Shown here one piece after another: positions 33,161 through 37,706 of a stretch of DNA of 37,706 nucleotides (position 1 is the first letter of the stretch; the number at the start of each line of letters is the position of its first letter). This DNA comes from an uncultured Candidatus Altimarinota bacterium (GTDB taxonomy: Bacteria; Patescibacteriota; Gracilibacteria; BD1-5; UBA6164). Position numbers and translations under genes: made by a program. Below the pieces are notes generated by a model. It was given only the letters and a program-made list of their open reading frames with translations, was not told the DNA's origin and did not search any database. The stretch lies in NCBI GenBank assembly GCA_937931775.1, contig CALHAQ010000055.1, positions 1-37,706 on the forward strand, in the 5' to 3' direction.

Positions 33161-34216
33161 ATGCAAGCAACTCTTACAACAAACAATATAGAAAAGATGT
33201 TTTCTGGTGTTCTCGAGTCTCTTTCTGAAAAAGAACGAGTAGTTATTGAGAGAAGAATTGGTATTGGTGGAGAAAAAGAAACTCTTCAAAATATTGGGAA
33301 TTCTTTCAAGCCATCCATCACCCGTGAAAGAGTAAGGCAAATAGAAGATGCTGGTATCAAGAAGGTAGGAAGAATCATAAAAGCTACGGAGCTTTCAGCT
33401 ATACAAGATATGGCTCGAGAAATAATGTCTCATCATGGAGGTATTCTCACTCGAGAAAAGCTTGTTGGTGCCCTTATCAAAAGTATGAGTCTTTCAAAAG
33501 ATATCAACGCTCACATACTTGAAGTAATAGTTCAATCTGATTTTGAAATCATTAAATCTAAACCAAGGCTTGGAACACAAACATACTTTACTCTTCCAGA
33601 TATCACAAGAAAATCTATTGATGCTGTTCATAGAGATGCTCTAAAAATACTCAAAAGAAAAAAAGATGTTATGGAGAGAACTGAGCTATACACTCAGATT
33701 GCTGCAAATGTAAAAGACGAAGTATGAACATTAAACAATGTATTTATTGATAGTGTACTCGATATATTTGATGATATTGTAAAAGGAGAAGAAGTACTTA
33801 TTGGTCTTACAAGATGGAAGATACTTAATCCAAAAACACTGAAAGACAAAGCAATCTATGTAATGAAAAAAGAAAAAGTGCCAATGCATTTTATAGATAT
33901 TTCAAATAAGATTTCTGATTACCTAGGAGAATCAGTAAAGATCAACACAATACATAACGAGCTTATTAGAAATGAGGAATTTATCCTCATTGGTAGAGGA
34001 ATTTATGCTCTCAAAGAGTGGGGTTTCAAACCAGGAACAGTTCTCGATGTGATTCTAGATATACTTGGAAAAAATGGTGGTCCAATGACGACTGAAGATA
34101 TTATCAAGAAAGTACTCAAAGTACGAAATGTAAAAAAGACTACTATCTATATGAATCTTCAAAATAAAAAAGCTATTGAAAGAGTAGGTCGTAACTTCTA
34201 TGCTGCTAAAGCGTAA
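33161..34216 (+). CDS. sigma-70 region 4 domain fused to HARE-HTH / RpoE(delta)-like winged helix
   Basis: LSEKERVVIERRIGIGGEKETLQNIGNSFKPSITRERVRQIEDAGIKKVGRI ... VPMHFIDISNKISDYLGESVKINTIHNELIRNEEFILIGRGIYALKEWGFKPGTV... Confidence 0.85.
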
Positions 34217-34230
34217 TACAAATAAATCTT

Positions 34231-34263
34231 AAAAAAGCTCAGTGTAAAATCTGAGCTTTTTTA
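34231..34263 (+). terminator. intrinsic terminator
   Basis: AAAAAAGCTCAGtgtaaaatCTGAGCTTTTTT. Confidence 0.75.
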
Positions 34264-34331
34264 TTTCTTCTCTCTTGTTTTTTTATTCAATATCTCTAAA
34301 CTATTAGTAATATTATTAAGAAAAGAGATAC

Positions 34332-34940
34332 GTGAGAATACTTGTATTTGATACTGAAACTACTGGTTTCATAAATAAGAAAGATCCTAAGCTAGACGCT
34401 CAGCCATATATTATTCAATTTGCATGAATACTTGGAAAGCTTGAAGATTGAAAATATACAGAGCTGGAAAGAAAGGAAATAATTATTAAACCCCCTATCT
34501 CGATTCCCTATGGAGCATCACAGGTACATCATATCTATGATATAGATGTAAAAGACGCACCTAATATGAGTAATCAAATAGATGAGATCATGACTTTCCT
34601 TTCACAGGCTGATGTAATTATTGGTCATAATATAGAGTATGATGAGGATATGATTAAACTTGAGCTCAAAAGATTAGAGAAACTTCATCTCTATGCACCA
34701 GATCAAGTTATCTGTACTATGAAAACAACCGTAGATTTTTGTGCTCTTCAGTGAAATGGACTCAGGTTTAAATATCCAAAGCTCTGAGAACTCTATAAAA
34801 AACTCTTTGGAGAATACTTCGTCTGAGCTCATGATGCTATGGTTGATGTAGAAGCAACACTCAAATGTTTTTTAGAACTTGAAAAACAATGAGTACTTAC
34901 GGTAGATAACAAAAAAAGTGAAGTTCAAAGTTTATTTTAA
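34332..34940 (+). CDS. DnaQ-like 3'-5' exonuclease
   Basis: GTG start; MRILVFDTETTGFINKKDPKLDAQPYIIQFAGILG...VHHIYDIDV...ADVIIGHNIEYDEDMIKLEL...LYKKLFGEYFVGAHDAMVDVEATLKCFLEL (ExoI-III motifs). Confidence 0.9.
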
Positions 34941-34954
34941 TTATATCTTTTCCT

Positions 34955-35188
34955 ATGTGAGATTTTTGAGATTTAGTAAATATTGAAGAGTTCTGAGAAA
35001 AACGAGAATACTTCAATCCAGAAAGATGAGATGTTGCTTTTTATTGTAAGGACTGTGAAAAGATAGTAAAAACTCAGAGAAAAGAAGGAAAAAAATATGT
35101 ATTTACCTGTAATGACTGTTCTGGAAATAATATAGCAATAGGGACACAAACGTGACTTAAAGATAATTATAATCGAAAAAGATTTTAA
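34955..35188 (+). CDS. small zinc-ribbon protein (77 aa)
   Basis: MGDFGDLVNIEEFGEKREYFNPERGDVAFYCKDCEKIVKTQRKEGKKYVFTCNDCSGNNIAIGTQTGLKDNYNRKRF*; CxxC...CxxC; 5 in-frame UGA. Confidence 0.75.
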
Positions 35189-35254
35189 TTTTATATACAA
35201 TCTTTTCTCTCGATAAAGCAATAATACAAGATTTTTATAAAAAAGATTTGCAAG

Positions 35255-35285
35255 TATATACACTCTTTATATACTCTCTATATAC
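35255..35285. promoter_or_regulatory. three TATATAC repeats upstream of recA
   Basis: TATATAC at 35255, 35268 and 35279 (13/11-bp spacing); the first lies in palindromic GTATATAC. Confidence 0.35.
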
Positions 35286-35335
35286 ATTAGATATTTGAGT
35301 ATATGACACTTTAACATTTTTAACCACATATAACG

Positions 35336-36322
35336 ATGGATAAGAAAGCAGCACTACAAAATGCCCTCGACATGATCGAGAAACAATACGGTACAGGTTC
35401 TATAATGAAACTCTGAGACGAAGATAGATCAAAATCAGTAGCAACATCAGGTTCGGGATCTCTCTCACTTGATATGGCACTTGGAGGATGATACGCAAAA
35501 GGTCGTATTGTAGAAATATATGGTCCAGAATCTTCATGAAAAACAACTCTCACACTTCACGCAATTGCAGAAGTACAAAAAGCAGGAGGCACAGCAGCTT
35601 TCATAGATGCTGAGCATGCCCTAGATCCAAGCTACGCTGAAAAGGTAGGAGTAAATACGAGTGAACTGATTATCTCTCAACCTGACTACGGTGAACAAGC
35701 TCTCGAAATTACTGAAAAACTTGTAAATTCTGGAGCGGTTGATCTAATTATTGTAGATTCAGTTGCAGCGCTGACACCAAAAGCTGAAATCGAATGAGAT
35801 ATGGGAGATTCTCATATGGGACTTCAAGCTCGACTTATGAGTCAAGCACTCAGAAAAATAACTGGTGCTATCAATAGATCTGGATGTACTGTGATTTTTA
35901 TTAATCAAATCCGTATGAAAATCGGGGTTATGTTCGGATCTCCAGAAACTACGACTGGTGGGAATGCTCTCAAATTCTACGCATCACAAAGACTTGATAT
36001 CAGAAGAAAAGAAAAAATAGAATCAGGGACAGGGATGGATAAAGAAATAAACGGAAATAAAACCAAAGTAAAAGTTATAAAAAATAAAATTGCTCCTCCA
36101 TTTAGAGAAGCTGAATTCGATGTTATGTACAATATTGGTATCTCAAAAGTATGAGAGCTCGTAGATATATGAGCTACCACAGGGGTTATCAAAAAGTCAG
36201 GGGCATTCTATAGCTACGGTGAAACAAAGCTTGGTCAAGGAAGAGAGAAAGCAAAAGAGTTCCTCAAAGAAAACCCAGAACTCGCAAATGAAATCGAAGA
36301 AGTTATTAAAAATAGTATGTAA
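35336..36322 (+). CDS. recA: recombinase RecA
   Basis: [30 protein letters not shown]...[57 protein letters not shown]...[35 protein letters not shown]; Walker A Gly is UGA. Confidence 0.99.
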
Positions 36323-36331
36323 TATATTAAA

Positions 36332-36366
36332 TAAAAAAACTCTCCTAAAATAGGAGAGTTTTTTTA
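36332..36366 (+). terminator. intrinsic terminator
   Basis: AAAAAAACTCTCCTaaaaTAGGAGAGTTTTTTTATT. Confidence 0.8.
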
Positions 36367-36441
36367 TTCTCGCATCGGCTTGCAATTCACTGCTGCTTGC
36401 TTATCATTAGTAGCAACTTTTAAAAACTAAAAAATTACTCC

Positions 36442-37706
36442 GTGAAAGTCTCATATAAAGTACTCAAGAAATATATTCCAGATATTAAAAGCCCTGAAGA
36501 AATTGCTCAAGACCTGATTATGCATACCGCAGAGGTAGAAGAAATTCACTCGCAAAGTGCTGATTTTGAAAATATTGTATATGGAAAAATCACGAGTGTA
36601 GAAAAACATCCTGACGCAGATAATCTAAAGCTCTGCATGGTAAACATCGGAGAGAGTGAAGATTCACAGATAGTTTGTGGAGGATCAAATCTGCAAGTGT
36701 GACAAGGAGTTGCTGTAGCAAAGATTGGAGCAAGCGTCCTATGGCATGGGCAGTGAGAGCCAGTAGTTATGAAAAAAACAGCTATTAGAGGAGTAGATAG
36801 TTATGGAATGATTTGCGCAGCTGAAGAAATAAAATTGGGAGATGAATTTCCAGCAGAATCAGAAACTCAGATTCTTGATCTTTCTCACATAGATACTAGA
36901 CCTGGAACAAACTTAGCTGAAGTTCTTGGGAAAGATGATGTTATTCTCGAAATAGATAATAAAGCTATCAACCACCGTCCAGATTTATTTTCTCATATTG
37001 GTATAGCTAGAGAAATAGCTGCAATCTCAGGAAAAAAACTGGATTATATGATGAGTAAAACCGATTTCTCTCATCTTCCCGATCTTGGAATTATTAATGA
37101 TATTCCGCAAATAGTGAAGAGGTATATGGGTCTCAAAGTATCTGGAGTACAAAATATAGAATCTCCAGACTATATAAAAGATGTTCTAAAGTCTCATGAT
37201 ATTGAGCCAAAAGGGATACTTGTAGATATCACAAACTATTCTCTCTATCTCTATGGTCAACCAACTCACTGTTTCGATGCTGACAAACTCACTGGAAATA
37301 TCCACATTAGATTTGCAAAAGATGGAGAAGAGTTTACTGGCCTCAATGATAAGATCTATAAACTCACTCCGAGTGATATCGTCATAGCAGATGAAGTATC
37401 TGTGCTTGCATTGTGAGGTATCATCTGAGGAAAAGATTCTGCAGTATCTGATAGCACTACAAATATCATTATTGAATCCGCATGGTTTGATCAAGCTGTA
37501 GTTCGTCAGAGTGGGAAAAGGCTTGGTATACGAACTGACGCACTTAATGTATTTGAGAAAGATCTCGTATCATCTATTAGAGATTCTGGTCCATCACTCA
37601 TTATCCAGGAGCTTGAGTCTCACCTGACAGGTATAAAATTAGTTTCATTTACTGATGTATATCCAGAACCTACTTACGCTGCAGAAATAGATTTTGACCT
37701 AGATCA
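36442..37706 (+). CDS. pheT: phenylalanyl-tRNA synthetase beta subunit, cut by window end
   Basis: GTG start; MKVSYKVLKKYIPDIKSPEEIAQDLIMHTAEVEEI...VEKHPDADNLKLCMVNIGE...IVCGGSNLQVGQGVAVAKIGA...KTAIRGVDSYGMICAAEEI...INHRPDLFSHIGIAREIAAISG...LVDITNYSLYLYGQPTHCFDADKL...ALGGIIGGKDSAV. Confidence 0.97.

Noticed and set aside
1-37706. Massive pseudogenisation or frameshifting, suggested by dozens of short adjacent ORFs
   Set aside because: Adjacent fragments are in the same frame, separated only by TGA, and conserved Gly positions fall on TGA; UGA=Gly explains it with no frameshift.
1-37706. UGA as selenocysteine or tryptophan
   Set aside because: TGA sits at invariant Gly sites (Walker A of SecA and RecA), TGG still encodes Trp, and no SECIS-like dependence is needed given its frequency.
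1-37706. CRISPR array, transposon or phage module
   Set aside because: No spaced direct repeats, terminal inverted repeats, transposase, integrase or phage structural proteins recognised in any frame under code 25.

Overview
The window is a gene-dense, AT-rich bacterial chromosome segment that only makes sense if UGA is read as glycine (genetic code 25, Absconditabacteria/SR1 or Gracilibacteria, CPR/Patescibacteria). The ORF track is chopped at TGA codons. When TGA is read as Gly and only TAA/TAG as stops, the fragments fuse into about 36 complete genes. Recognisable genes are: a type IV pilus cluster (minor prepilins, PilC-like, PilN/PilO-like, TrbC-like 2-TM protein); a TraB/GumN-like membrane protein; a PrsW-like intramembrane protease; a secreted beta-propeller protein; an ECF sigma factor with a single-TM putative anti-sigma partner; an M3 peptidase; DUF1801; rlmH; a DUF1508/YegP repeat protein; pheA (prephenate dehydratase); a WecG/TagA/CpsF glycosyltransferase; a GT4 glycosyltransferase; a HolB-like protein; a lipoprotein; secA; a 971-aa membrane PKD protein; tyrS; a wHTH regulator; tsaD; an RluA-type pseudouridine synthase; a second prepilin cluster; a sigma-70 region 4/HARE-HTH fusion; a DnaQ-like exonuclease; a small zinc-ribbon protein; recA; and pheT (truncated). 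I saw no rRNA, tRNA, CRISPR array or mobile element. The best candidate for an undescribed system is the same-strand neighbourhood ECF sigma / TM anti-sigma / secreted beta-propeller / PrsW protease (about 5.7-10.7 kb). All calls come from reading the sequence by hand; no database searches were run.
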